Assembly (NCBI GenBank): GCA_947629485.1
Contig: CANRDX010000011.1
Span: 1-45,065, forward strand
From: an uncultured Clostridia bacterium
Lineage (GTDB): Bacteria; Bacillota; Clostridia; Christensenellales; Borkfalkiaceae
DNA length: 45,065 nt
Direction: 5' to 3'
Shown here: positions 7,124-16,889 of the stretch, one piece after another
Layout: every line of letters begins with the position of its first letter
Numbering within the stretch: the stretch's first letter is position 1
Position numbers and translations under genes: made by a program
The notes under the pieces: model-generated
Databases searched by the model: none
What the model was told of the DNA's origin: nothing
What the model saw: the letters and a program-made list of their open reading frames with translations, nothing else

Positions 7124-7195
7124 ATTAGCAGAATAAAGATAGACGATATCTGCCGTCGAAACAGGAAAAGTTGTGCCGAAAAAGGGCGGAAAAGA

Positions 7196-10100
7196 TCAGA
7201 GAGGGACTTCGCGCCCCAGCGCGATGTTCACGAGCGTTGCGCGGACGGCGCTCTCCTTCACCTTTAAGATCTTCGCCACCGCCTTGCGATACAGCTTGAT
7301 CTGCGGCGCGTAGTGCTCTTTGAGGTCGGCGTCGTTGCGCGAGGAGTACTTATAATCTATGATATGGCACCCCTCGCCGTCGAACACGAGAAGGTCGAGC
7401 GCGCCCTGAAAGAGGATCTCCTCGTTTGAATCCGTCTTGTAGATCTCCTCAAAGTCGCAGGCGGGCAGGAGAACGAGGAACTTCTGCTCGCGCAGGATAT
7501 GCTTTTCTTTGAGCGAGCAAAGGCAGGGCATATGAAGAATGGCTTCGAGCCGCGCGGGATCGAGAAGAGCGATCTCCTCCTTTGAGAGAATGCCCTCCCG
7601 CCGCATGCGCGAAAGCTCTTCTTCCGCCCCCTCTCCGAAGCGCACATGTTCGAGAAAGGCGTGATAGGCAAGCCCCTCTTCGACGGAATGCGGGCTATCC
7701 ATGTCTGAAATAAGGCGTTCATCTTCTTCGATCGCGCGGTACGTTTGGGCATGGGCGCGCTTCATGAGATTGGTCGCCGAATCCTTTACGGGGATCGCCG
7801 TCGCCCCCTCGAACGCATACGGAAGCGCCGCGCGCTTTATGGCTTCGAGAAGGGCGGGATCGCTCCTGTACGCGAGCATGTGCCGCTCCGCCGCGCCCTC
7901 TTCCAACGGCGCGTTCGGCGCTTCGAGATCCGCCATATCCCCCCGCGGGATAAAATCGGAGAGCCTGCGGGCGCGCGCGGGAAGATAGCGCACGTCGGCG
8001 GCGCCGCCGATCTCCGCCGCGCGGTCGAACACCATGTGCAGGCGATAGCGGGCGCGCGTCATGCCGACATAGAGAAGGTTCCTCTCCCCCTCCGTCTCCT
8101 CGCGCTCCATCTCCGCTTCGGCGGCGCGGCGCGCGAGCGTCTCATAGAACGTCTTGGTCTCAAAATCGAAGCTCTTGGGCGCGATCTTGAATTCGTCCGT
8201 CCACATCGTCTCGTCCTTCGTCGCGCCGTGGAAGGGGACGTCCAGCTCGGTGAGAATGACGACGGGGAATTCCAGCCCCTTCGAGGCGTGCATCGTGATG
8301 ACGCGCACCGCACCCTCTCCCCCGCTCTCGGAGAAGTCCACGCGATACTCCGCCGCGGCAAGCCGCTTCAAAAACGCGTGCGCGCTCGGGCAGTCCGCGC
8401 TCTCGGAGAGAAGGCGCCGCACCCGCGCGAGGCGGTTCTTCACGTCGCCCTTCGCCGCGATCTGCGCTTCCAGCCCGTCGGCGAGCAAAAGAGAGAGCAT
8501 CTCGGGGGCGGACTTCACCTGCGCGAACGTGCGGTATGTTTCTGCGCGGGCGAAAAACGCCTCCATTTTTCGGCAGAGCGGGTCGTTGCCCTCTCTGTAT
8601 CCCTCGATATACGCCCGACATGCGGCGCGGAAGGTGAGTTTATAGCGTTTGAGCGTGCGCTCCGTTTTGAGGCGGATGAGTGCGAGTTCCCGCTCCTCAA
8701 ACCCGCCCAAAGCGGAGAGCATGGCGGAGGCGAGCGGGATATCCTGCTCCGCGTTGTCGAGGAAGGAGAGCCAGTCGATGAGCAGCCGCACCTCGAAGAA
8801 ATCGCAGATGTTGACTTCCGCCGTTGCGGTGACGGGAATGCCCCGCTCCGAGAGGAGGCGCACCACCGCGCCCGCGATCCCCGAATTCTTCCTGACGAGC
8901 ACGGCGATATCGCCGTAGCCCACTTCCCTCATCTCTCCCTTCTCGGAATCGAACCACTGTTTGCCGAACTCGCCCCTTCTTCCGCACTCCTCTTCTATCA
9001 GTGAGAGCACTTCGCGCGCCGCCGCGTTCTCCGTACTGCGCTCCCGCGCGCTGACGACGGAATAGACGCCGCGCGGCTCCTTCTCCCCCTTTTCGCTCTC
9101 CGCGGTGTGGAAGAACACTTCGCCGCGGTGCTCCCCGTAGCCCTCGCCGCCCTGCATGGGGACATAATCGGGCATCGCCGCCGCAAAGACGCGGTTGACG
9201 GCGTCGAGCACGGCGGGGGAACAGCGGAAGTTGCAGTCGAGGGCAAGCCCGCCGCCCAGCGCTCTTTCCCTCTCCGTGAAGAAGCGGGAACGGCTGCCGC
9301 GGAACCCGTAGATCGCCTGCTTTTTATCGCCGACAAGGAACTGTTCCTCCCCCGAGACCGCTTCGAGAATGGCGTTTTGCATGGAGTTGACGTCTTGGAA
9401 TTCGTCCACGAACACATAGCGGTATCTTGCGCGGACGGCGCTGCGCGCCTCGTCGTTTTTCAGCACTTCGAGGGCGAGATGTTCGAGATCGCCGTAGTCG
9501 AGCGCGCCCGCCTCCCGCTTGGCGCGGGAATAGGCTTCGTCGTATAAAAGGAGCAGACGGGCGAGCGCGCTTGCGCGCTTCCTGCCGTCGAGATAGCGGG
9601 CGAACTCCTCCCGCCACCCTGCGGCGCGTTCTGCGATCTCCCCGCACAGCTCTTTGAGCTGTTTGGAAAGCGCCTGTACCTGCCCGATCGCATACGCCGT
9701 TTCCGCAGACGAACGGGCGGTGCGCGCGGGATTGCGGGGAAGGGCGAGCGCGCGCGCGGCTTCGCGCATGGCGAAAAGATCGGGCGCGCGCCCCACTTCT
9801 TCGGCGGCGGCGGCGATGGCGTTCAGCGCCGTAAGCCCGCCCGGGGCGGCCTGCGAAACGAGGGGAAGTATGCCCTTTGCGCGCCCTTCGATCTCCTCCG
9901 CGCGGCCGCGGTATTCCCCCTCCAAAAAGGAGAGCACGGCGGAAAGCTCCTTCTTCGCGGCGTCCCTGCCGACTTCCTTCAAAAACGACGGCGCGTCGGA
10001 AGCGGCGTCGAGATCCCATGCAACGTCGCCGCCCTCCGCATACGCTTCGAGCAGTGCGCCGTAGCCCGCGAGATTGCGGACGCTGTCGTACAGCGTCTTT

Positions 10101-10621
10101 ACAATCTCCCTGAGCCGCTTATCCTTTTTCTTGCGAAAATAAGCGGAGAGAAGCTCGCCGAACCATGCGCCGCCCTCCTCGTACGCCTGTTCGAAGGCGG
10201 CGTCGAGCGCGCGCGCCGAGAGCGCCTTCCCCTCGGCATGCTCCCCGTCTACGATCTGAAAGCGGGGATCGACGCCGACGAGATAGAAGTATGTGCGCAC
10301 CAACTTCCCGCAGAAGGCGTGGATGGTGCTGATATCGGCGATGGGCAGATCTTTGAGCTGCTCCGCAAGACGGGGGCGATCGTTCGGCGAAGCGGCGCGA
10401 TAGGCTTCCGTCAGCTTTTGGCGCGCACGGTCGCGCATCTGCTGCGCCGCCTTGTTGGTGAACGTCACGGCGAGAAGCTCGGTGACATCCGCCTCCCCAC
10501 GCGCAATGATGGAGACGAACCGTTCGATCATGACGCGCGTCTTCCCGCTGCCCGCCGAGGCGGAAACGATGACTTTTCCCCGCGCTTCTACCGCGCGTTG
10601 CTGCTGCTGTGTAAGGCTCAC
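7196..10621 (-). CDS. addA: Helicase-exonuclease subunit AddA (RexA)
   Basis: 1141 residues, the usual AddA length. UvrD/Rep superfamily 1A helicase: Walker A SASAGSGKTR at residues 20-29, FVDEFQDVN, GDKKQAIYGFRG, and VRVITMHASKGLEFPVV for motif V/VI regions. The C-terminal RecB-type nuclease has GALDLLVF..IIDYKYSS near residues 1075-1095 (motif D..DYK). With AddB it processes double-strand breaks and pauses at Chi in Gram-positive bacteria. The start is a GTG overlapping the addB stop (GTGA), with AAAGGAG upstream, so the two are translationally coupled. Confidence 0.97.
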   Translation of the reverse strand: MSLTQQQQRAVEARGKVIVSASAGSGKTRVMIERFVSIIARGEADVTELLAVTFTNKAAQQMRDRARQKLTEAYRAASPNDRPRLAEQLKDLPIADISTIHAFCGKLVRTYFYLVGVDPRFQIVDGEHAEGKALSARALDAAFEQAYEEGGAWFGELLSAYFRKKKDKRLREIVKTLYDSVRNLAGYGALLEAYAEGGDVAWDLDAASDAPSFLKEVGRDAAKKELSAVLSFLEGEYRGRAEEIEGRAKGILPLVSQAAPGGLTALNAIAAAAEEVGRAPDLFAMREAARALALPRNPARTARSSAETAYAIGQVQALSKQLKELCGEIAERAAGWREEFARYLDGRKRASALARLLLLYDEAYSRAKREAGALDYGDLEHLALEVLKNDEARSAVRARYRYVFVDEFQDVNSMQNAILEAVSGEEQFLVGDKKQAIYGFRGSRSRFFTERERALGGGLALDCNFRCSPAVLDAVNRVFAAAMPDYVPMQGGEGYGEHRGEVFFHTAESEKGEKEPRGVYSVVSARERSTENAAAREVLSLIEEECGRRGEFGKQWFDSEKGEMREVGYGDIAVLVRKNSGIAGAVVRLLSERGIPVTATAEVNICDFFEVRLLIDWLSFLDNAEQDIPLASAMLSALGGFEERELALIRLKTERTLKRYKLTFRAACRAYIEGYREGNDPLCRKMEAFFARAETYRTFAQVKSAPEMLSLLLADGLEAQIAAKGDVKNRLARVRRLLSESADCPSAHAFLKRLAAAEYRVDFSESGGEGAVRVITMHASKGLEFPVVILTELDVPFHGATKDETMWTDEFKIAPKSFDFETKTFYETLARRAAEAEMEREETEGERNLLYVGMTRARYRLHMVFDRAAEIGGAADVRYLPARARRLSDFIPRGDMADLEAPNAPLEEGAAERHMLAYRSDPALLEAIKRAALPYAFEGATAIPVKDSATNLMKRAHAQTYRAIEEDERLISDMDSPHSVEEGLAYHAFLEHVRFGEGAEEELSRMRREGILSKEEIALLDPARLEAILHMPCLCSLKEKHILREQKFLVLLPACDFEEIYKTDSNEEILFQGALDLLVFDGEGCHIIDYKYSSRNDADLKEHYAPQIKLYRKAVAKILKVKESAVRATLVNIALGREVPL

Positions 10622-13600
10622 GTTTCCTCTCCTTTGGCGCGGGCGATCGCGGCGATCTCCTTACAGCCGATCTTTTCCTCTTTGCGGGGCGCGCCCGAGA
10701 ATGCGCACATGCCGAGCAGTTTGCAGTATTCGCACGCGCCCTCGTAGGGGGAGGGGCGGATGTTCCCCGCGCGCATCTCGCGCTCCGCCTGCTCCGCCAC
10801 GATCTCGGAGTAGGCGAGGAAATCTTCGAACTCCTCGCGGGGCATGCCCTTATCCGAACGGCTCCCGCTCTCGAAAAACTCGCTCTTCTTCCCCTCTTCG
10901 CGCATAGGATCGAGCGATCTTACGACGTCCTCATCCGAGCAGTAGAAGCCCTTCATGCGGAATTTCCCCTCCCGATCTTCGGGACGGGTAAAATCGTCTG
11001 CGGCGGGGAAATAGAACGCCGCTGCCGCGCGCTTGCCCTGCGAGGCGGCGAGAAGGTAGAGCTGCGTCTGCAATTTGCGCCCCGTGTAGTAGGCGACGGG
11101 GGAATCGTCGATATTGCCCGTCTTGTAGTCGATGATGCGCACGCAGTTTTCAGCCTCGTCCACGCGGTCTGCCTTGCCCTTCATCTTTAACTTCGGAAGT
11201 TCGATCTCCGCCTCTGTCGCCCGCACGCAAAAATCCGAGCGGACGAGCTGGCGGTATGCGGCGACGGCGACCGCCGCCGCCTCCTCTTTGAGACAGCCCG
11301 CGGTGTACGTTCCCGCCGCCGAACCCGTAAGAGAGGAGAATGGCGGCCCGCCGAGCAGTTCCTCCGCGACGGCGAGCGTGTGCGCTCTGCACTCTTCCTC
11401 CCCCGAGAACTCATGAAAACGTTTGGCGGTGCGTTCCAGCACGGTATGAACGAAGGTGCCCGCGTCCGCCGAGCCGAGCAGGGCGCGCTCATCCTGTTCC
11501 GAGACGCGCAGGGCGCGCATGGCAAAGCTCTTGTAGGGGCACTCGAACCAATCTTCGAGAAGGGTCGGAGAGACCGCCCTGCCGAAATACAGCTCCCCCG
11601 CCTCCGAGACGGCGGGCTTTTCCCTGCGGCGCACCTCTTCGGGATCTACGATAGCACCATGTCCGAAAACGCCCCCCTTCAAAGCCTCTCTCAACGTGGA
11701 GCACTCGGCGGCGAGACGCTCCGCGTTTTGCGACGTCTTCCACCCCTCCGCCTCGTCGCACCCCTCGAAATAGGCGAGGAGCGCGGGGCCGTAGCGCGTG
11801 CAGGTGTAGGGAAACAGCGGGGGAAGCTCTTGGAGCGTAAACAGTTGCCGCACCAGCGAGAGGATCTCGCTCGGCGCGCATTCCGCGCCGCCCTTGCGGG
11901 CGGGACAGCTCAGATAAAGCTCCTGCGTGAAGGCGCAAAGGTTGAGCGCGGGCGCCTCCTTTGCACGGGCGTTGACGACGGCGATCGCCGGCTCGATCTC
12001 CACCCGCAATTCTTTGAGCCTTCCGATCTCCCGATCGGTGATGACGGCGGTATCGTGGCAGACGCGGGGCACTTCGTCGGTCAGCCCCGCCGCAAAGACG
12101 ACGGGACAGCGGGCGACGCGGCTCTCGGTGATATCTCCCACGAACACGGCGTCGCGGCTGCGCGGGAGCATCGAGACCTCCGCCCCTTCCAGCCCGCTTT
12201 TGAGGAGCGCGGAAAATTCGCGCGCCGTAAACGTCCGCTCGCCCACGATCTCCTTCGTCTCTTCGAGGATATCCCACAGCCGTTTCGTTTCGAGAAACGC
12301 CGCTTCCTCTCCGCCCACCGCCTTTTGCAGGGCGGAGGTCACGTTCTCCCCGTCCACCAGCTCGTATAATTTGGCGACGCCGTCCGCATAGGCGGCGCCC
12401 CTGTCTTTGGGGCGGAAGAGGGCGAGGATCGAGAGCATTTTTTGGCGGCACGCCTCCAACTTCCCGCGAAGAGGCGCGGGGATATCCTGCGGGATCTCCC
12501 GCCGCACGGCGCCCCTTCCCACAAGTTTTATGAGATAATTTCTGTATTCGCCGCCGTCGCCGAAATACACGCTTGCCGCCACGTCGTCCGCCGCCTCGGG
12601 CGAGGAGACCGCTTCGAGCGCGCTGAGCGCGAAGGCGCAGAAGGGATGTTCGGCATAGGCGCGTTTTTTATCCGCATAGAAGGGGATCCCGTGCGCCTCG
12701 AACGCTTTGAGCGCGGGAAGAAAGTAGCTCTTATCCCCCACGAGGACGGAGAAATCGCGGTATCGCATGCCCTCCGCCGTCTTTTTCCGTATGATCGCGG
12801 CAACGGTGTTCATCTCCTCCGCTTCGTCCGCGGCGGAGAAGCCGAAAACAGAGCGGGCGGGCGCGCGTTCCGAGGGCGCGTCGGGAGAAAAGAGGTGCGC
12901 CTGCAAGAGGGCGGCCTCCCCTTCGAGCGAACTTTTCAGCTGCCGTATCTCGGGCTTTTCAAACTCCTCCGCAACGGAGCGGAAGACGCGCGCGGCTTCG
13001 TTCGTGTAGTAGGCGCTCCGCCCCGCGAGAAAGATCCCCGCGACCGAGCGCGCGTTGCCGATCGCCGCGCGGATCCCCTCCTGTGCCTGCCGTGTGAAGG
13101 AGGTGAACGCGAAGAACACTACGTTGACTTCCGCGACCGCCGCGCCGAGACGTTCGGGGAGCAGGGCGAGATAGCCGTTTTCGTCGAGCAGCCCCCGCTC
13201 GGAGAGGAATTCCTCGTACTTTTCGTATAAGAGGGCGAGGTCGAGCAGTTTGAAGCGCAAAACGCCCTCCGCCCTCTCCGCGCTCTCCCGCAGCATGGCG
13301 GGCGCCACGCGCGAGGCGAAGAGCTGGGCGACCGTCTCGTAGACCGCTTGCGCGGCGGAGGCGCCGAAGCAGACGAGTTCCTCTTTCAGCGAGGCGAGAA
13401 GGGAGGAAAATTCGAGGATCGAGCCGTGTTTGGAGAGCACGCGCGTGTCGCTCCGCAGAAAGCGGGCGAAGGACGTGACCTCTGTGAGAAATGTTCCCCC
13501 CGCGGGAAGCACCGCGCGTTCGGCGAGGAGGGTGAGCCTGTCCTCGCAGAATACGATCGTGCGTTCGCCGCGCGCCTCGTTTGCGGCGGCGACGCTCCCC

Positions 13601-13650
13601 AGCGCGGAGAGCGCGTCGTCCAAAGTGGGCGCTCCGATGATTTTCGTCAT
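10618..13650 (-). CDS. addB: Helicase-exonuclease subunit AddB (RexB)
   Basis: 1010 residues from ATG 13650; longer upstream frames cross the promoter. The N-terminal part is an inactivated helicase-like region. The C-terminal nuclease has VRIIDYKTG. The iron-sulfur cluster cysteines of the family are visible: one near residue 704 (FECPYKS) and three near 970-985 (CEYCKLLGMC). AddB scans for Chi in the AddAB complex. A TATAAT lies at the complement of 13673-13678 with a poor -35; a GGAG site precedes the ATG. It forms a two-gene operon with addA. Confidence 0.95.
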   Translation of the reverse strand: MTKIIGAPTLDDALSALGSVAAANEARGERTIVFCEDRLTLLAERAVLPAGGTFLTEVTSFARFLRSDTRVLSKHGSILEFSSLLASLKEELVCFGASAAQAVYETVAQLFASRVAPAMLRESAERAEGVLRFKLLDLALLYEKYEEFLSERGLLDENGYLALLPERLGAAVAEVNVVFFAFTSFTRQAQEGIRAAIGNARSVAGIFLAGRSAYYTNEAARVFRSVAEEFEKPEIRQLKSSLEGEAALLQAHLFSPDAPSERAPARSVFGFSAADEAEEMNTVAAIIRKKTAEGMRYRDFSVLVGDKSYFLPALKAFEAHGIPFYADKKRAYAEHPFCAFALSALEAVSSPEAADDVAASVYFGDGGEYRNYLIKLVGRGAVRREIPQDIPAPLRGKLEACRQKMLSILALFRPKDRGAAYADGVAKLYELVDGENVTSALQKAVGGEEAAFLETKRLWDILEETKEIVGERTFTAREFSALLKSGLEGAEVSMLPRSRDAVFVGDITESRVARCPVVFAAGLTDEVPRVCHDTAVITDREIGRLKELRVEIEPAIAVVNARAKEAPALNLCAFTQELYLSCPARKGGAECAPSEILSLVRQLFTLQELPPLFPYTCTRYGPALLAYFEGCDEAEGWKTSQNAERLAAECSTLREALKGGVFGHGAIVDPEEVRRREKPAVSEAGELYFGRAVSPTLLEDWFECPYKSFAMRALRVSEQDERALLGSADAGTFVHTVLERTAKRFHEFSGEEECRAHTLAVAEELLGGPPFSSLTGSAAGTYTAGCLKEEAAAVAVAAYRQLVRSDFCVRATEAEIELPKLKMKGKADRVDEAENCVRIIDYKTGNIDDSPVAYYTGRKLQTQLYLLAASQGKRAAAAFYFPAADDFTRPEDREGKFRMKGFYCSDEDVVRSLDPMREEGKKSEFFESGSRSDKGMPREEFEDFLAYSEIVAEQAEREMRAGNIRPSPYEGACEYCKLLGMCAFSGAPRKEEKIGCKEIAAIARAKGEET

Positions 13651-13719
13651 ACCATGCTCCGTATTTTTTTCTATTATATCATATTTCGGAAATTTTTCCG
13701 CGGATTTGAGCGTTTTATT

Positions 13720-13748
13720 TTTACAAAAGGAAAAAAATGTGCTATAAT
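13720..13748 (+). promoter_or_regulatory. Promoter of the 13.8-kb lipoprotein gene
   Basis: TTTACA (13720-13725), 17-bp spacer, TATAAT (13743-13748). In contrast to the leaderless class, a ~25-nt leader with GGAGGAG (13770-13776) precedes the ATG. Confidence 0.85.
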
Positions 13749-13780
13749 GGAAAAATCCAAGAACACACGGAGGAGTTTCT

Positions 13781-14758
13781 ATGAAAAGACGCTTTGCCCC
13801 TCTGCTTCTCATCGCGCCTCTCGCGCTGCTCGCGGCGTGCGGCGGAGGGACCCCGGCGCTCACCCTGAATGCGAATTGGTATTCCGATCCCACGCACAAC
13901 ATCATCACAGGCACGTTGGAAGAACTCACCTACACCGTCGCCCAAAAGGAGCCTTCAAAGGCGCAGGCGCTGCGCTTCGTCTATAACCCGGGCACCTATA
14001 CGACCCGCCTCGAAGACTGCCCGCTCAACGCCTACGGCGTGGACGCCGTGGGATACCATTACCACACCGAACTTGCGATCACGGGCACCTATTTTTACAA
14101 CGGCGTGGGGACTTCTTTCTCGGATTCCGTCGTTTCCGACGTTTGGTTTTTGGATGTCCACAGCGCCCTTCGCCCCGTGCGGAGCGAAAAACGGGTGCAG
14201 GCGACCGTCGCCAATATCTATGCCGACGCTTCGACGAACAAACTCGTCGACCGCTATCGCTACGACATCATCGCGAACTATAACTCCACGAAGGACAAGA
14301 ACCCCACCAAGACGGAGGTCACGTTTACCGATCACGCATCGGGCGGGGACAAGACGGAGGAATATTCACTCAGCCTGAGCGGAAGCTCCACTTTCTTCGA
14401 CAACGAACAGATCCTCTTCGCCCTCCGCGCCGTGGACGTGAGCAAGGCCTTCGCCTTCCGCACCGTCAATCCCATCCAGCGCGCCAAGATGGACGTCTCC
14501 TCTGCTTCCGAAGCGCAGACCGTGCAGCTCACCCCGCGGTTCACCGTGGGCGGCGTTGCGCAGACGGGCGACATCCCCGCGCGCAAGATCTCCATCGGCT
14601 ACACGGGCACCCGCGGCGGAAGGCAGCAGACACTCTGGTATGCCGCCGCGCTCGACAATGTGCCCTACCGCGCCGTACTTCTCCGCATGGAAGTCGAACT
14701 TCCCGAAGAACTCGGCGTTTTGAGCTACGATCTCTCCGAGGCGAAATTCGCCAAATAA
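13781..14758 (+). CDS. Predicted lipoprotein of unknown function
   Basis: 325 residues. Signal peptide with lipobox LAAC near residue 20, followed by GGGTPAL. The mature domain is rich in Thr, Tyr and alternating hydrophobics and is probably all-beta. I recognise no family; similar orphans are common beside cell-surface genes in gut clostridia. The start is set by GGAGGAG at good spacing. It is monocistronic, with its own promoter and a bidirectional terminator shared with hpt. Confidence 0.85.
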   Translation: MKRRFAPLLLIAPLALLAACGGGTPALTLNANWYSDPTHNIITGTLEELTYTVAQKEPSKAQALRFVYNPGTYTTRLEDCPLNAYGVDAVGYHYHTELAITGTYFYNGVGTSFSDSVVSDVWFLDVHSALRPVRSEKRVQATVANIYADASTNKLVDRYRYDIIANYNSTKDKNPTKTEVTFTDHASGGDKTEEYSLSLSGSSTFFDNEQILFALRAVDVSKAFAFRTVNPIQRAKMDVSSASEAQTVQLTPRFTVGGVAQTGDIPARKISIGYTGTRGGRQQTLWYAAALDNVPYRAVLLRMEVELPEELGVLSYDLSEAKFAK

Positions 14759-14785
14759 AAGAAGAATGTTATAACGTCATAAAAA

Positions 14786-14818
14786 AACGGTTTGGATCCG
14801 CCAAACCGTTTTTTTTGT
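14786..14818. terminator. Bidirectional terminator between lipoprotein and hpt
   Basis: Perfect 10-bp stem (14786-14795 with 14801-14810) flanked by an A-run on the left and T-run on the right, so it can stop both converging transcripts. Confidence 0.9.
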
Positions 14819-14838
14819 TCCGAACAGCGCGCCGCGGG

Positions 14839-15378
14839 TCATTTTTCGTAGACGGAGCGTTTTAAGATCCCGATATAGGGCAGGTTGCGGTATTTTTGAT
14901 CGTAATCCAAGCCGTACCCCACGACGAACTCGTTTTCGATGTTGAAACAGTTGTAATCGGGTTCGATCTCGTATTCCCTCCGCCCGATTTTATTGAGAAG
15001 GGTGACGACGGCGACCGATTTTGCGCCGCGCTCCGAAAGAAGCGCCTTGAGATTGGCGAGGGTGAAGCCGCTGTCGATGATGTCCTCGACGATGATGACG
15101 TCCCGCCCCGCCACGTCGCGGTCGATGTCCTTTTTGATGCGCAGGTTTCCCGACGAAACGGAGCCGGAGCCGTAGGACGAGACCGCCATGAAGTCAAGCT
15201 CCACGGGACAGGTGAGCAGGCGGATGAAGTCGGAGAAGAAAATGATGCTCCCCTTCAGGATCCCGATGATGAGGGGAGTTTTCCCCGCGTAATGCGCGTC
15301 CACGGCTTTTCCCACCTCCGCCACACGCCGCGCGATCATCTCTTGGGTCAACAAAATTCGTTCGCAGTCCTGATGCAT
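14839..15378 (-). CDS. hpt: Hypoxanthine phosphoribosyltransferase
   Basis: 179 residues. Purine salvage enzyme converting hypoxanthine (and guanine) plus PRPP to the nucleotide. The PRPP-binding loop VIIVEDIIDSGFTL, the early flexible-loop SSYGSGS and the C-terminal VVGYGLDYDQKYRNLPYIG are diagnostic. I start at ATG 15378 with GAGGA just upstream; the TTG at 15396 has no ribosome site. It is 30 bp downstream of tilS, reproducing the classic tilS-hpt pair of Firmicutes. Confidence 0.95.
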   Translation of the reverse strand: MHQDCERILLTQEMIARRVAEVGKAVDAHYAGKTPLIIGILKGSIIFFSDFIRLLTCPVELDFMAVSSYGSGSVSSGNLRIKKDIDRDVAGRDVIIVEDIIDSGFTLANLKALLSERGAKSVAVVTLLNKIGRREYEIEPDYNCFNIENEFVVGYGLDYDQKYRNLPYIGILKRSVYEK

Positions 15379-15408
15379 AATCGTCCTCTGTATCAATATT
15401 TTCCGCTA

Positions 15409-16779
15409 TCAGCGGATGCAGCCGCACCGCACCGTAGACGGGGTCACTTTTACGCTGTCTGCGATCTCCACGCCCACGACGGCGTAGACCTCGCTCCCCT
15501 TTGCGATGACGGGCAGTTTCCGCGAAAGCCGCGCGGAGATCTTTCTGTCCGTCAGAAACTTTTTGAGCGTCTTTCTCGGGGCATGGTATGGGGTGATCAT
15601 GTCTCCTTCCCTTCTTGTGCGCACTACACAGCCGTCGGGGAAGGCGTCGAGATCGACGAAAAGTTGTTTGCGCTTCATGCCGTGATCGGGCGAAAAATAC
15701 TCATCGACTTCCCGCACCGAAAAGGGAGAGGGCGCCGTGTATAGCCCCATCTCGAGCGGCGTCGCGGGCAGGTGATCCATGTTCCGCCGCCCCGCGACGA
15801 AGGGGATCTCCTCGGGCTGCGGGGAACTTTCCGCATATTCCCGATCAAAGACGATCTCCTTCCCCTCGCGGAAGGCGTAGAGGGTCGAAAACCCCTTACA
15901 ATCGTCCGAGACGGGCAGGGCGACCTTCTTCCCGCTCTGCAGCGTTTTGAGCTTTCCGATCTCCCCGATGTTGGCGCGGGTGTAGCCGCCGCCCGGCGCA
16001 TACTGCCGCATACAGAAGAGACAGGCGCGGGCGAAGAGGACGTCGGGCAGGTCGACGGGCACCCGTTCCTCCCCCGCAATGCGCACGATTTTTTCTTCCG
16101 CCATCTTTTGGAGGAAGTCGTCCTCCTCGGCGGCGAGGGCGGCGAACTCCACGAGGTGCTTCGTCGCGTTCCCGTGGATGCCCGCAAAGGCGGGGAGCAC
16201 GGTCTTTCGGATATAATTTCGGGTGTAATTTTCGTCCCCGTTCGTCGAATCCTCGACATGGGGCAGGTGATTTTCCGCCGCATACGCCTCGATCTCGGCG
16301 CGGGTGCGGGCAAGGAGGGGGCGGACGATCCCTCCGTACTCCATGATCGCCTTCATGCCCGAAACGCCCGTTCCGCGGGCGAGGCGAAAGAGCACCGTCT
16401 CCGCCACGTCGTCCGCATGGTGGGCGGTCGCGACAAGGTCGGCTTCGTCGTCTTCGAGAAGAGAATGAAAGGCGCCGTAACGCACGGCGCGGGCGGCTTG
16501 CTCCAAATTTCCGCCGTGCTCCCTGACAAGATCGGGGACTGCGACCTGTTGAATTTTCAGCGGGATCCCCCATTCCTCGCACAGCGTGCGGCAAAATTGC
16601 ATGTCGCGGACGGATTCCTCCCCGCGGATGCCGTGCTCGACATGGAGCGCGGAGAGCGCAATTTCACACGCCGCGGCCTGCTCCTTCAACGCGTGCAGAA
16701 GGCACACGGAGTCGATGCCGCCCGAGAGGGCGACGCAGACCCGTTTCCCCCTGTATTGTTCCGCGGAAAAGAGTTTCAT
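15409..16779 (-). CDS. tilS: tRNA(Ile)-lysidine synthetase
   Basis: 456 residues. It converts C34 of the CAU-anticodon tRNA-Ile to lysidine, so that the tRNA reads AUA. The PP-loop SGGIDS is at residues 19-24, with the N-type ATP pyrophosphatase fold, HHADDVAETVLFRLARGTG, and the C-terminal TilS_C domain (RTRREGDMITPYHAPRKTLKKFL). The start at 16779 is favoured because the -10 box lies 7 nt upstream; longer frames cross the promoter. Predicted leaderless. It is essential in most bacteria and divergent from the sigma factor gene. Confidence 0.95.
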   Translation of the reverse strand: MKLFSAEQYRGKRVCVALSGGIDSVCLLHALKEQAAACEIALSALHVEHGIRGEESVRDMQFCRTLCEEWGIPLKIQQVAVPDLVREHGGNLEQAARAVRYGAFHSLLEDDEADLVATAHHADDVAETVLFRLARGTGVSGMKAIMEYGGIVRPLLARTRAEIEAYAAENHLPHVEDSTNGDENYTRNYIRKTVLPAFAGIHGNATKHLVEFAALAAEEDDFLQKMAEEKIVRIAGEERVPVDLPDVLFARACLFCMRQYAPGGGYTRANIGEIGKLKTLQSGKKVALPVSDDCKGFSTLYAFREGKEIVFDREYAESSPQPEEIPFVAGRRNMDHLPATPLEMGLYTAPSPFSVREVDEYFSPDHGMKRKQLFVDLDAFPDGCVVRTRREGDMITPYHAPRKTLKKFLTDRKISARLSRKLPVIAKGSEVYAVVGVEIADSVKVTPSTVRCGCIR

Positions 16780-16815
16780 CACGACAAGTATACCATGTTT
16801 CGGCAAGGAATGCAA
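16779..16815 (-). promoter_or_regulatory. Promoter of tilS-hpt, -10 seven bases before ATG
   Basis: TTGCAT (complement of 16810-16815), 17-bp spacer, TATACT (complement of 16787-16792), 7 nt, ATG at 16779. The leader would be zero or one base. Confidence 0.7.
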
Positions 16816-16889
16816 CGCCTCTTGAAGGGGATTTTGAAAAAGGCGTGACTTTCCCGCGCGGAAATGGTAGAATATTTACGAAGGTAAAG